The notes under the pieces were generated by a model. The model was not told the DNA's origin. It saw only the letters and a list, made by a program, of their open reading frames with translations, and did no database searches. Made by a program: the position numbers and the translations under genes. Shown in pieces: positions 7,263 to 15,176 of a stretch of DNA of 55,249 nucleotides (the first letter of the stretch is position 1; every line of letters begins with the position of its first letter). Origin of the DNA: Lachnospiraceae bacterium (GTDB lineage: Bacteria; Bacillota; Clostridia; Lachnospirales; Lachnospiraceae); NCBI GenBank assembly GCA_019423745.1, contig JAHZAV010000018.1, positions 1 through 55,249 on the forward strand. The letters are read 5' to 3'.

Positions 7263-9695
7263 ATGAAAAAACACCTGATTAATGCAGGGATTTTAACGGT
7301 AGTTTTTATTGTTGCCGTAATTTTGTTTAGTCATCTTACCAATAGGGGGAATAACAACATGACAGCAGATCTTGGCGGGGCAACGCTCCCGTCAGTTTCT
7401 TTTTCCTGTGAAGAGTATGAAGTAAATTATCTGAATGGATATAAAAAGGAAATGGATCTGTCTACGATGAGAGACAGTATTACCCCGGTCAGTGGAAATA
7501 AACTGGAAATGCATATAGATCCTTATGAAAGTGAGATTCAATCTGTAAACTGTGCAGTGTATACGTTAGACGGAAAGGAAAAACTGGGAGAGCATACATA
7601 TAGTAAGCCGGATAAGACAGTGACGATAGAATTTGAAGATGGCATACTTTCAGAAGAAAGGCTTATGATTTTAACACTTTCCGTAGATGATCAGGAAATT
7701 TATTATTATACAAGGGTAGCGGATTCTTCCGATTTTTCTATGTCTTCCTGTTTGGAATATGTGTATAACTATCATAATAACGCTATGGGGAAGGTGGAAA
7801 ATGTAGGGGTAGGAGCAGCCTTAGAGCCATCTGGAGATGCAGTTACTAGTTTTTACCATGTGAATATTAATTCGGATTATGACCATGTTTCCTGGGGATC
7901 ACTGGAACCAGCAGTGGAAGGAACAGAGCGTTGGAAAATTGTAGAGGCTAATGAAACCTATACATCTGTGCTTCTGGAATATGAGGTGCGCTGTAAAGGG
8001 GAAGAAAATGAGACTGATCTTTACAGAGTAGAAGAATTTTTCCGGGTGCGGAGTGTAGCTGGGACTATGTATCTTTTGAATTATGACAGAACCATGGAAC
8101 AGATTTTTAATCCGGAACAAACCGTGTTAAGTGAAAAAGGAATTCTTTTGGGCATCACAAACCCGGATGTACAGTATCTTGTTAGTAATGATGGAGTAAA
8201 AACTGCTTTTATACAGGCAAATGAACTGTGGTATTACAATCAGGATAGTGATGAAGTATCACTTTTGTTTAGTTTTATGGATTCTGAAAGTTCAGATATA
8301 AGAAATCTGACGGATGAACATGAGATACATCTGTTGTCTATGGACAAATCTGGGAATGTTACCTTTGCGGTATGCGGATATATGAATCGAGGAGTTCATG
8401 AGGGAGAAGTCGGAACTGCAGTTTATTATTATGATTCTGAAAAAAGCAGCATAGATGAAAAAGTATTCATTCCAACTGTGAAATCGGCTTCCGTTTCCGC
8501 AGAAGAGCCGGGAAACATGGTTTATTATAGTGTAGATCGTGATATGCTTTATGTACTAACTGGCGGAACTCTTTACGAAACTGAAATGGAAAAAAAGACA
8601 ACCACTACCACATTAGTAGAGAATCTGACAGATCAGCAGTTTGTTACGTCAGAAGATGGTCAGCTTTTGGCTTATCAGTCCAATGGAACTTTGGAAGATG
8701 CAACAAAAATTATTGTAAAAGATCTGGAAAGCGGAGAAGATCGCGAAGTCGAATGCAAAGAAGGGGAATGTATCCAACCCCTTGGGTTTGTCAATGGTGA
8801 TTTTGTTTGTGGGGTGGCAAGAAAAGAGGATATTGGTAAAAATGTATCTGGTGAGACAGTTATTCCTATGTATAAAGTGGAGATACGTGATTCGAAGAAT
8901 AAGGTTATTAAAACGTATGAGTCTGACAGCGATTTTGTATCAGGTGCAAAAATAAGTGATGGCATGATTGATCTGGAGCGTGTGGTAAAAAATGGAAATG
9001 TTTATACAGGAATTGCATCCAGTCAAATTACGAGCAATGAAGAAAAAAAAGAAAGCAATATTTCTCTTGAATCTTATGTGACTGAATTGAAGGAGACGCA
9101 AATGCGTCTTACGTTCGCCGATGGCATTTCTGATTTGCAGCCTAAAGTACTTAAACCAAAGCAGGTATTATATGAACAAAGCAGAGAGGTAGAATTTGAG
9201 GAAGAGCAGACTGCAGATGTTTATTATGTATATGGACTGGGGCGTTTGCAGGGGATTTATGACAGTGCAAATGATGCGGTTCAAAAGGCGGACGAAGTGA
9301 GTGGAGTAGTTATTTCTGCGGGTCAAAGTTATGTATGGGAAAGAGGCAATAGAAGTCTGGAGTATCTCATTACTGGAAAGGATGATGCTATCAATGCTCT
9401 GAGAGAGCAGCTGAACAGCGGAACTGCAGCAATGGATGCTGTCAAACAGACCATTGGCGAAAGTGTACTTGATTTGTCAGGATGTACAACGGAACAAATG
9501 TTGTATTTTGTGAGCCGTGGAATTCCTGTGGTCGGAATGACAGGGGAAAGAAGTTCTGTGATTTTAATTGGATATGATCAGACATATGTCACTTATATCG
9601 ATACAGCATCAGGAAATCGAAGTGCTATTTCTTACGAGCAGATGGATGCTGCATTGGCAAGTACAGGTCGAGCCTTTATCAGCTGTATTCCCTAA
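7263..9695 (+). CDS. Membrane-anchored extracellular protein of unknown function
   Basis: An 810-residue protein with an uncleaved-looking N-terminal membrane anchor (MKKHLINAGILTVVFIVAVILF) and the rest outside the cell. The middle is acidic and beta-rich with repeated YYY/DxxSG patches reminiscent of a propeller, but no repeat is clean. The last ~80 residues (LDLSGCTTEQMLYFVSRG, then VILIGYD and YIDTASG) resemble the C39-like papain-fold domain, in which the catalytic His normally stands before the VGYD strand; here the position reads SSV. A protease function is therefore doubtful. ATG 7263 has GAAGGAG eight bases upstream; an in-frame GTG at 7215 and ATG at 7230 lack sites. Function is not recognised. 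Confidence 0.8.
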   Translation: MKKHLINAGILTVVFIVAVILFSHLTNRGNNNMTADLGGATLPSVSFSCEEYEVNYLNGYKKEMDLSTMRDSITPVSGNKLEMHIDPYESEIQSVNCAVYTLDGKEKLGEHTYSKPDKTVTIEFEDGILSEERLMILTLSVDDQEIYYYTRVADSSDFSMSSCLEYVYNYHNNAMGKVENVGVGAALEPSGDAVTSFYHVNINSDYDHVSWGSLEPAVEGTERWKIVEANETYTSVLLEYEVRCKGEENETDLYRVEEFFRVRSVAGTMYLLNYDRTMEQIFNPEQTVLSEKGILLGITNPDVQYLVSNDGVKTAFIQANELWYYNQDSDEVSLLFSFMDSESSDIRNLTDEHEIHLLSMDKSGNVTFAVCGYMNRGVHEGEVGTAVYYYDSEKSSIDEKVFIPTVKSASVSAEEPGNMVYYSVDRDMLYVLTGGTLYETEMEKKTTTTTLVENLTDQQFVTSEDGQLLAYQSNGTLEDATKIIVKDLESGEDREVECKEGECIQPLGFVNGDFVCGVARKEDIGKNVSGETVIPMYKVEIRDSKNKVIKTYESDSDFVSGAKISDGMIDLERVVKNGNVYTGIASSQITSNEEKKESNISLESYVTELKETQMRLTFADGISDLQPKVLKPKQVLYEQSREVEFEEEQTADVYYVYGLGRLQGIYDSANDAVQKADEVSGVVISAGQSYVWERGNRSLEYLITGKDDAINALREQLNSGTAAMDAVKQTIGESVLDLSGCTTEQMLYFVSRGIPVVGMTGERSSVILIGYDQTYVTYIDTASGNRSAISYEQMDAALASTGRAFISCIP

Positions 9696-9708
9696 AATTA
9701 TTAATATT

Positions 9709-9769
9709 AAAGCAACTACTGAATCATTCATAAGGAGCTTCCTGGTGATTTAGTAGTTGCTTTCTTTAT
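9709..9769. terminator. Terminator between the exported protein and queT
   Basis: A 12-bp stem (9709-9720 with 9752-9763), extended by weaker pairs, followed by CTTTATT. The A-rich 5' side lets it serve the convergent queT transcript as well. Confidence 0.75.
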
Positions 9770-9771
9770 TA

Positions 9772-10269
9772 TCACAATGCAGCAGGACAAGAAAATAAGG
9801 TCCCTTTGTAGCGGCTAAGTGCATAATAGACGATCATACCTAGAATACCGCAGGAAATAATCTCACCAATTCCAATTGTAAGCATAAGAAAAGGAATCGG
9901 AAGAACCACACCGTAAGCATATCTTAAAACAAAAGGGACAATGAGTGTGTTAGATATGATCGGTGGGAGAGTTCCCAACAAGGGTTTATGGTTCCTGACC
10001 AGATATGTGCAAACGGCTCCAATCAAAGTGGCAATACTTCCAAAAATGATATCGGGAAGCAGCGCACCACCAATGATATTTCCTATCAGACATCCAATAA
10101 ATAAACCAGGAACTGCCGCAGGAGTAAACAGAGGAAGAATTGTCAATGCTTCTGCAATTCTTACCTGAATTTCTCCGAAGGAAATCGGCGCAAAGACATA
10201 AGTCAGGACGACATAGATAGCAGCAATCATAGCTGCCTGGGTTAAAAATGCTGCGTTTTTGTTTTTCAT
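9772..10269 (-). CDS. queT: Queuosine-precursor ECF transporter substrate-binding (S) component
   Basis: A 165-residue integral membrane protein with about five or six membrane helices. It matches the QueT family: FLTQAAMIAAIYVVLTYVF, then FGEIQVRIAEALTILPLF, GLFIGCLIGNIIGG and IIFGSIATLIGAV. It is the substrate-binding subunit of an ECF transporter that takes up the queuosine precursor preQ1 or queuine; the shared energising EcfAAT module is encoded elsewhere. ATG 10269 has AAGGAG ten bases upstream; the TTG at 10275 is too close to that site. A structured leader with a pseudoknot precedes it and fits riboswitch control by the transported compound. No queuosine synthesis genes are beside it. 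Confidence 0.9.
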   Translation of the reverse strand: MKNKNAAFLTQAAMIAAIYVVLTYVFAPISFGEIQVRIAEALTILPLFTPAAVPGLFIGCLIGNIIGGALLPDIIFGSIATLIGAVCTYLVRNHKPLLGTLPPIISNTLIVPFVLRYAYGVVLPIPFLMLTIGIGEIISCGILGMIVYYALSRYKGTLFSCPAAL

Positions 10270-10298
10270 ATTCAATTCTCTCCTTTAGTTTTGTTTTA

Positions 10299-10385
10299 CG
10301 AGTGGAAGGTCTCGAACACTCGGCACATTTTACGGCGGTGACCGCCGGCAAGCCCTTATAGACCTTGGTTTTAGACGGGCTTTGC
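10299..10385 (-). promoter_or_regulatory. Structured queT leader, candidate preQ1 riboswitch (class III-like)
   Basis: On the reverse strand a stem pairs 10385-10377 with 10355-10348 (one bulged A). Its loop holds AAGGTCT (10366-10360), which can pair with AGACCTT at 10312-10306, forming a pseudoknot. A small hairpin with six-base arms (10347-10333) lies between. CACTCG/CGAGTG arms (10322-10317, 10304-10299) form an alternative hairpin that encloses the AGACCTT strand. This arrangement, a pseudoknot interrupted by a helix and placed before queT, resembles the preQ1-III class. Class I and II consensus elements were not found. The assignment rests on context and pairing, not on a covariance model. 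Confidence 0.55.
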
Positions 10386-10395
10386 AACGTAGGTT

Positions 10396-10424
10396 AGTAT
10401 AGCATGGCAATGCTATAAAATCAA
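10396..10424 (-). promoter_or_regulatory. queT promoter with a palindromic spacer
   Basis: On the reverse strand TTGATT (10424-10419), 17 bases, then TATACT (10401-10396). The spacer consists almost entirely of a palindrome with eight-base arms TATAGCAT/ATGCTATA around four bases, overlapping the -10. It could be an operator. Confidence 0.7.
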
Positions 10425-10457
10425 GAAAAGTACCAAAAAAGTACCAAATGGGAAAAT

Positions 10458-10496
10458 AAAACCACCCTGTCATTCGCTGGATAGGGTGGTTTTAGT
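10458..10496. terminator. Terminator-like hairpin between queT and the GH65 remnant
   Basis: An 11-bp stem (10458-10468 with 10483-10493). On the reverse strand it is followed by a T-rich run, so it may have ended a gene once located to its right that is now lost. Nothing else is recognisable in 10497-10559. Confidence 0.65.
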
Positions 10497-10559
10497 GGTT
10501 CATTTGAGAAGAAGTTTATTTGATTCTGACAGGTTTATGATGTGTTATAAAGCCCCATT

Positions 10560-12185
10560 TTGCATGGAAGTTATTGGATAACAACAAATCAGGAAGGTGT
10601 TCTTTCTTTTGAAAAGGTTACGTACATGAGCCACGGAGAAGACGGAACAGATGCAGAACAAAGACAACTGATTCTTTCAGAAGCGCAAAGAGAGGGATAT
10701 ACAAAGCTTTTTGAAGAACATCAGAAAGAAATGAAGTCTTTTTGGAATAACACTTCTGTAGAGATAAAAGGGATAACAGGGGAAGAAGAAGCGGCGGTTC
10801 GTTTTGCACAGTATCATATTCTTGGACTAACACCATGGCATACCAACGAATGCAGTATTGCGGCTAAAGGTTTGACTGGAGAAGGATATAAAGGCCATGT
10901 GTTTTGGGATACAGAAATTTTTATTCTTCCTTTTCTATTGCATACATATCCAAGCGAAGCAAGAAGATTGCTGGAATTTCGGTATAAAGGTTTGGAAGGA
11001 GCAAGAAAAAAAGCCAGAGATTTTGGATTCCGGGGTGCTATGTTTCCATGGGAAGCGGCAAAATCCGGGGAAGAGGAAACTCCGTTATATGCAGCGCTTA
11101 ATATTCATACCGGAAAAGCGAATAAAGTATGGTCCGGCATTAAGGAATATCATGTGACGGCAGATATTATTTACGCTTTGGAACAATATTATCAGATCAC
11201 GAATGATCAAGAGTTTATGGATAATTATGGATATGAGATGGTGTTTGAAGCGGCGAGATTCTGGGTGTCTTGTGGAAAGTGGAACGAACAAAAAGGCAGA
11301 TATGAGATTTGTGATGTAATTGGACCAGATGAATATACAGAACATGTGGATAATAATGCATATACAAATTATATGGCGGTTTATTGTGTTAAGACGGCAT
11401 TGAAATATATAGCAGAATTAAAGAAGAACCGAAAAGAAATTTATGAGAACCTAAACAAAATCCTGGGATTAGGAGCAGAACTGGAGCAATGGCAGACCTT
11501 TGTGGATAAGATGTATCTGCCTGTTCCGAATCAACAGGGAATTATTCCTCAAGATGACAGCTTTTTGTCAAAACCTTGTATTGAGAATATTGAAAAATAT
11601 AAAAATGCACCTGTTAAGCAGACAGTGTTACTGGATTATTCCAGAGATGAAGTGGTTAATATGCAGGTTTTAAAGCAAGCGGATGTAGTGATGTTATTGA
11701 ATCTGTATCCTCATCTGTTCAACAGTGAGATAGTCCGTAAAAATGTACTCTTTTATGAAGAAAGAACAATTCATGATTCCTCTTTGAGTTACTGTGCACA
11801 TACACAGGCGTGTGCAGTGATTGGAGCCATGGATCTTGCAGAGAAGTTTTTTCAAAAAAGTCTGATGATCGATTTGGACGACAATCCCAATGACAGCAAA
11901 GATGGAATTCATTCAGCCTCTTTGGGAGGTATTTGGAACTGTCTGATTTTTGGGTTTGCAGGGGTTCGATTTGAAGAAAGCACTTTGTATCTGTCGCCTC
12001 ATCTTCCGGAACATTGGGAGGAAATGAAGTTTAAACTTGTAATTTTAGGAATAGAAGTGACTTTTGTCATTGAAAAGAACCGAATTATATTAACAAGCAA
12101 AGCGCCTATGGAGACGACAATCCCTGTAGAAATAGAAGGGAAGGCGTATAAATTTCAAAATAAATTAATTGTAGAGAAGAATTAG
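10560..12185 (+). pseudogene. 5'-truncated GH65 disaccharide phosphorylase
   Basis: An open frame of 541 codons matches family GH65 enzymes (maltose, kojibiose, trehalose or nigerose phosphorylase), which split an alpha-linked glucoside with phosphate to give beta-glucose 1-phosphate. The linker helix (EEHQKEMKSFW) and the whole alpha/alpha barrel are present: HVFWDTEIFILP, MFPWEAA, EYHVTADIIYAL, the catalytic Glu in VIGPDEYTEHVDNNAYTN, and the phosphate-site region around SSLSYCAHTQACAVIG. Family members are about 750-790 residues; the N-terminal beta-sandwich (~215-240 residues) is missing. The frame opens at a TTG with no ribosome site, just after a stop at 10548. The adjoining pgmB fits the pathway. 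Probably a broken gene, though the coding frame is still clean, suggesting recent loss. Confidence 0.8.
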
Positions 12186-12195
12186 AGGAAAATGT

Positions 12196-12840
12196 ATGAA
12201 AGCAGTAATATTTGATCTAGATGGAGTTGTAGTGAATACTGCAAAATATCATTATCTTGCATGGAAAAAATTGGCAGAGGAATTGGGATTTTATTTTGAT
12301 ATCAAACATAATGAAAAGCTGAAGGGAGTAAGCCGCATGGAATCCCTGAGAATTGTTCTGGAAACAGGAGGAATCCAAGGACTCTCCCAGAAAGAAAAGG
12401 AAGATCTTGCAACACGGAAGAATGGATATTATCTGGATATGATTTCCCAAATAGATGAGAGTGAAATTTTGCCGGGAATTCCACAATTTTTATCCAAACT
12501 GAAGCAGGAAGGGTATAAGATCGCATTGGGATCAGCAAGCAAGAGTGGAAGAATGATTCTGGAAAAATTGAACTTGTTAGAACAGTTTGATGTAGTAGTA
12601 GATGGAAATTTGGTAGAAAAGCCAAAGCCGGATCCAGAAGTGTTTGTAACGGCTGCAAGACTTCTTCAGATCCCGTGTGAGCAATGTATTGTGGCGGAAG
12701 ATGCAGCAGCTGGTATAGAAGCCGCACATGCAGGTGGAATGAAATGTATAGGGATTGGAGACAGAGCAATTTTGGGACAGGCTGATGTTGTAGTAGAGAA
12801 TACGGAAAAATTGGCTGAGGTAGATTTACAGAATTTATAA
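12196..12840 (+). CDS. pgmB: Beta-phosphoglucomutase
   Basis: A 214-residue HAD-superfamily enzyme converting beta-glucose 1-phosphate to glucose 6-phosphate. The nucleophile and acid/base pair lie in FDLDGVVVNTAKYH (Asp8, Asp10), the cap domain follows, then the Ser of LGSASKSG, the Lys of VEKPKPDPEVF and the metal-binding acids of VAEDAAAGIEAA. Beta-specific mutases accompany GH65 phosphorylases, as here (10 bases downstream of the remnant). ATG 12196 follows GAGGAAAA. With the phosphorylase truncated, its present substrate supply and promoter are uncertain. Confidence 0.93.
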   Translation: MKAVIFDLDGVVVNTAKYHYLAWKKLAEELGFYFDIKHNEKLKGVSRMESLRIVLETGGIQGLSQKEKEDLATRKNGYYLDMISQIDESEILPGIPQFLSKLKQEGYKIALGSASKSGRMILEKLNLLEQFDVVVDGNLVEKPKPDPEVFVTAARLLQIPCEQCIVAEDAAAGIEAAHAGGMKCIGIGDRAILGQADVVVENTEKLAEVDLQNL

Positions 12841-12882
12841 AGAAGCTAGTAAATAATGGAGTAATATTTTGTTCTGGCATAG

Positions 12883-12930
12883 AAAAATCAGGAGAGAGTT
12901 TTTGTCGGTAGACTTCCTCCTGATTTTTTA
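12883..12930 (+). terminator. Terminator after pgmB
   Basis: A 12-bp stem (12883-12894 with 12917-12928) closing on a T run (GATTTTTTA). Confidence 0.85.
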
Positions 12931-12975
12931 TGCGTATTAAGAAATTTTCAAGACTGCTTTTTTAACCTCTCGGTG

Positions 12976-13004
12976 TGGCAGAACACAAAACAGTATGCTA
13001 TAAT
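12976..13004 (+). promoter_or_regulatory. asnS promoter
   Basis: TGGCAG (12976-12981), 17 bases, then TATAAT (12999-13004). No T-box motif follows, so asnS is not T-box regulated here. Confidence 0.65.
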
Positions 13005-13051
13005 GGGAGAAACGTGTAAAAAGCATATGGAATTTAAAGGAGTAAATGGAT

Positions 13052-14443
13052 ATGAAACTGACAACCATCAAAGAGCTGTATAAAAGCAGAGAAGATTATC
13101 TGGATAAAGAAGTAACCATTGGAGGCTGGGTACGGAGTATTCGCGATTCCAAGACATTTGGTTTTATTGTTGTAAATGATGGTTCTTTTTTTGAACCACT
13201 GCAGATTGTATATCATGACAAAATGGAGAATTTTGCTGAAATTTCCAAACTAAACGTTGGGGCGGCTATTATTGTAAAGGGAACCCTTGTAGCAACGCCG
13301 CAGGCTAAACAGCCTTTTGAGATTCAGGCAGAAGAAGTGACAGTAGAGGGGGCTTCCGCACCGGACTATCCGCTGCAGAAGAAACGCCATAGTTTTGAAT
13401 TTCTAAGAACGATTGCTCATCTTCGCCCGAGAACCAATACATTTCAAGCAGTATTCAGAGTGAGATCACTGACAGCATACGCTATTCATAAGTTTTTTCA
13501 GGAGAGAGGATTTGTCTATGTGCATACCCCTCTTATTACAGGAAGTGACTGTGAAGGAGCAGGAGAAATGTTCCGTGTAACTACTCTGGATATGGAAAAT
13601 GTTCCTAAGAATCCGGACGGAACGGTGGACTATTCTAAAGACTTCTTTAATAAAGAGACAAGCCTTACTGTAAGCGGACAGTTGAACGGAGAGACATATG
13701 CACAGGCTTTTCGTAATATTTATACCTTTGGGCCAACTTTCCGCGCAGAAAATTCCAATACAACCAGACATGCTGCTGAGTTCTGGATGATTGAACCTGA
13801 AATGGCATTTGCAGATCTGGACGATAATATGGCCCTTGCAGAGTCTATGCTCAAATATGTGATCAGTTATGTAATGGAAAATGCCCCGGAAGAAATGAAT
13901 TTCTTTAATTCTTTTGTAGATAAAGGGCTCCTTTCACGACTGAATAATGTAGTTTCTTCTGACTTTGCCAGAGTAACTTATACAGAAGCTATTGAAATAC
14001 TGGAAAAGAATAATGATAAATTTGAATATAAAGTATCCTGGGGAGCGGATCTGCAGACGGAGCATGAACGTTATTTGACAGAGGAAGTGTATAAACGCCC
14101 GGTATTTGTTACAGATTATCCAAAAGATATTAAAGCTTTCTATATGAAGATGAATGATGACAACAAAACAGTTGCAGCAGTAGACTGTCTTGTTCCGGGA
14201 ATCGGGGAAATCATCGGAGGAAGTCAGAGAGAGGATGATTACGATAAGCTTGCTGCCCGCATGAAAGAACTGGGGCTGAAAGAAGAAGATTATGAATTTT
14301 ACATGGATCTTCGTAAGTATGGTTCTACGAGACATTCCGGATTTGGTCTGGGATTTGAAAGATGCATTATGTATCTGACTGGAATGGGAAATATCAGGGA
14401 CGTAATTCCATTCCCAAGAACTGTAAATAACTGCGAGCTATAG
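13052..14443 (+). CDS. asnS: Asparaginyl-tRNA synthetase
   Basis: A class IIb synthetase of 463 residues, the usual length, that charges tRNA-Asn in the cytoplasm. The N-terminal OB fold (about 14-110, VTIGGWVRSIRDSKTFGFIVVNDGS) binds the anticodon. Motif 2 is FRAENSNTTRHAAEFWMIEPE and motif 3 is GFGLGFERCIMYLTG. ATG 13052 has AAAGGAG nine bases upstream; the in-frame ATG at 13046 is only three bases from it. It is followed without a terminator by the VanR-like gene, so the two-component genes may be read from this promoter. Confidence 0.97.
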   Translation: MKLTTIKELYKSREDYLDKEVTIGGWVRSIRDSKTFGFIVVNDGSFFEPLQIVYHDKMENFAEISKLNVGAAIIVKGTLVATPQAKQPFEIQAEEVTVEGASAPDYPLQKKRHSFEFLRTIAHLRPRTNTFQAVFRVRSLTAYAIHKFFQERGFVYVHTPLITGSDCEGAGEMFRVTTLDMENVPKNPDGTVDYSKDFFNKETSLTVSGQLNGETYAQAFRNIYTFGPTFRAENSNTTRHAAEFWMIEPEMAFADLDDNMALAESMLKYVISYVMENAPEEMNFFNSFVDKGLLSRLNNVVSSDFARVTYTEAIEILEKNNDKFEYKVSWGADLQTEHERYLTEEVYKRPVFVTDYPKDIKAFYMKMNDDNKTVAAVDCLVPGIGEIIGGSQREDDYDKLAARMKELGLKEEDYEFYMDLRKYGSTRHSGFGLGFERCIMYLTGMGNIRDVIPFPRTVNNCEL

Positions 14444-14480
14444 TATGAATGCATAAGAGGGGGACCCAAAGGAGGTTCGT

Positions 14481-15176
14481 ATGAGTATGAATATATTAGT
14501 AGTGGATGATGAGCGGGAAATTGCAGATGTAATTGAATTGTATTTACAAAATGATCAGTATACGGTGTATAAATTTTACACAGGGCAGGATGCGTTGGAC
14601 TGTATTTTTGAAAAAAAAATAGATCTTGCGATTCTGGATGTAATGCTGCCGGATATTGATGGCTTTGAAATTCTGAAAAGAATTAGGGAGAAGTATACGT
14701 TCCCGGTTATTATGTTGACGGCAAAAACGGAATATATGGATAAGATTACCGGCCTGACTATGGGAGCGGATGACTACATTCCTAAGCCGTTTAATCCACT
14801 GGAGTTGATTGCACGTGTTAAGGCACAGCTTAGGCGGTATACGCAATATAATGACGGTGGAAAAGAACAGGGAGATATTATAGACTTCGGTGGACTTGTG
14901 TTGAATAGAACTTCCCATGAGTGTGTCTATAATGAGGTGCCGTTAACTCTTACACCTATTGAATTTGATATTTTGTGGCTTCTGTGTGAGAACAGAGGAA
15001 AGGTGATTAGCTCAGAAGAGCTTTTTGAGAAAGTATGGCATGAGCAGTATTATAAAAACAGCAACAATACGGTAATGGTACACATTAGGCATCTTCGTGA
15101 GAAGATGAGTGTACCGACTGGAACTTCAGACTTTATTAAGACAGTATGGGGAGTAGGTTATAAAGTTGAAGAATAA
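14481..15176 (+). CDS. VanR-like OmpR-family response regulator
   Basis: A 231-residue regulator. The receiver domain carries VVDDEREIADVIELYL, phospho-acceptor Asp in LAILDVMLPDIDGFE, and Lys in PKPFNPLELIARVKAQLRR. The winged helix carries LTPIEFDILWLL and VMVHIRHLREKM. Its closest recognisable relatives are VanR proteins of vancomycin-resistance loci and their chromosomal homologues. AGGAGG lies five bases before ATG 14481. It overlaps the kinase gene by 11 bases. No vanH, D-Ala-D-Lac ligase or vanX gene is in the window, so a resistance role is not supported; it probably controls cell-envelope genes. Confidence 0.88.
   Translation: MSMNILVVDDEREIADVIELYLQNDQYTVYKFYTGQDALDCIFEKKIDLAILDVMLPDIDGFEILKRIREKYTFPVIMLTAKTEYMDKITGLTMGADDYIPKPFNPLELIARVKAQLRRYTQYNDGGKEQGDIIDFGGLVLNRTSHECVYNEVPLTLTPIEFDILWLLCENRGKVISSEELFEKVWHEQYYKNSNNTVMVHIRHLREKMSVPTGTSDFIKTVWGVGYKVEE

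Noticed and set aside
10270..10400. preQ1 class I or II riboswitch
   Set aside because: The short class I hairpin with its A-rich tail and the class II layout were not found; only a class III-like pseudoknot could be drawn.
12302..12880. 192-codon open frame on the reverse strand across pgmB
   Set aside because: It is antisense to a clear pgmB, has no domain and no ribosome site, and its composition follows from the codon use of the forward gene. The same holds for long antisense frames at 45769-46293, 50954-51511 and 31416-31952.
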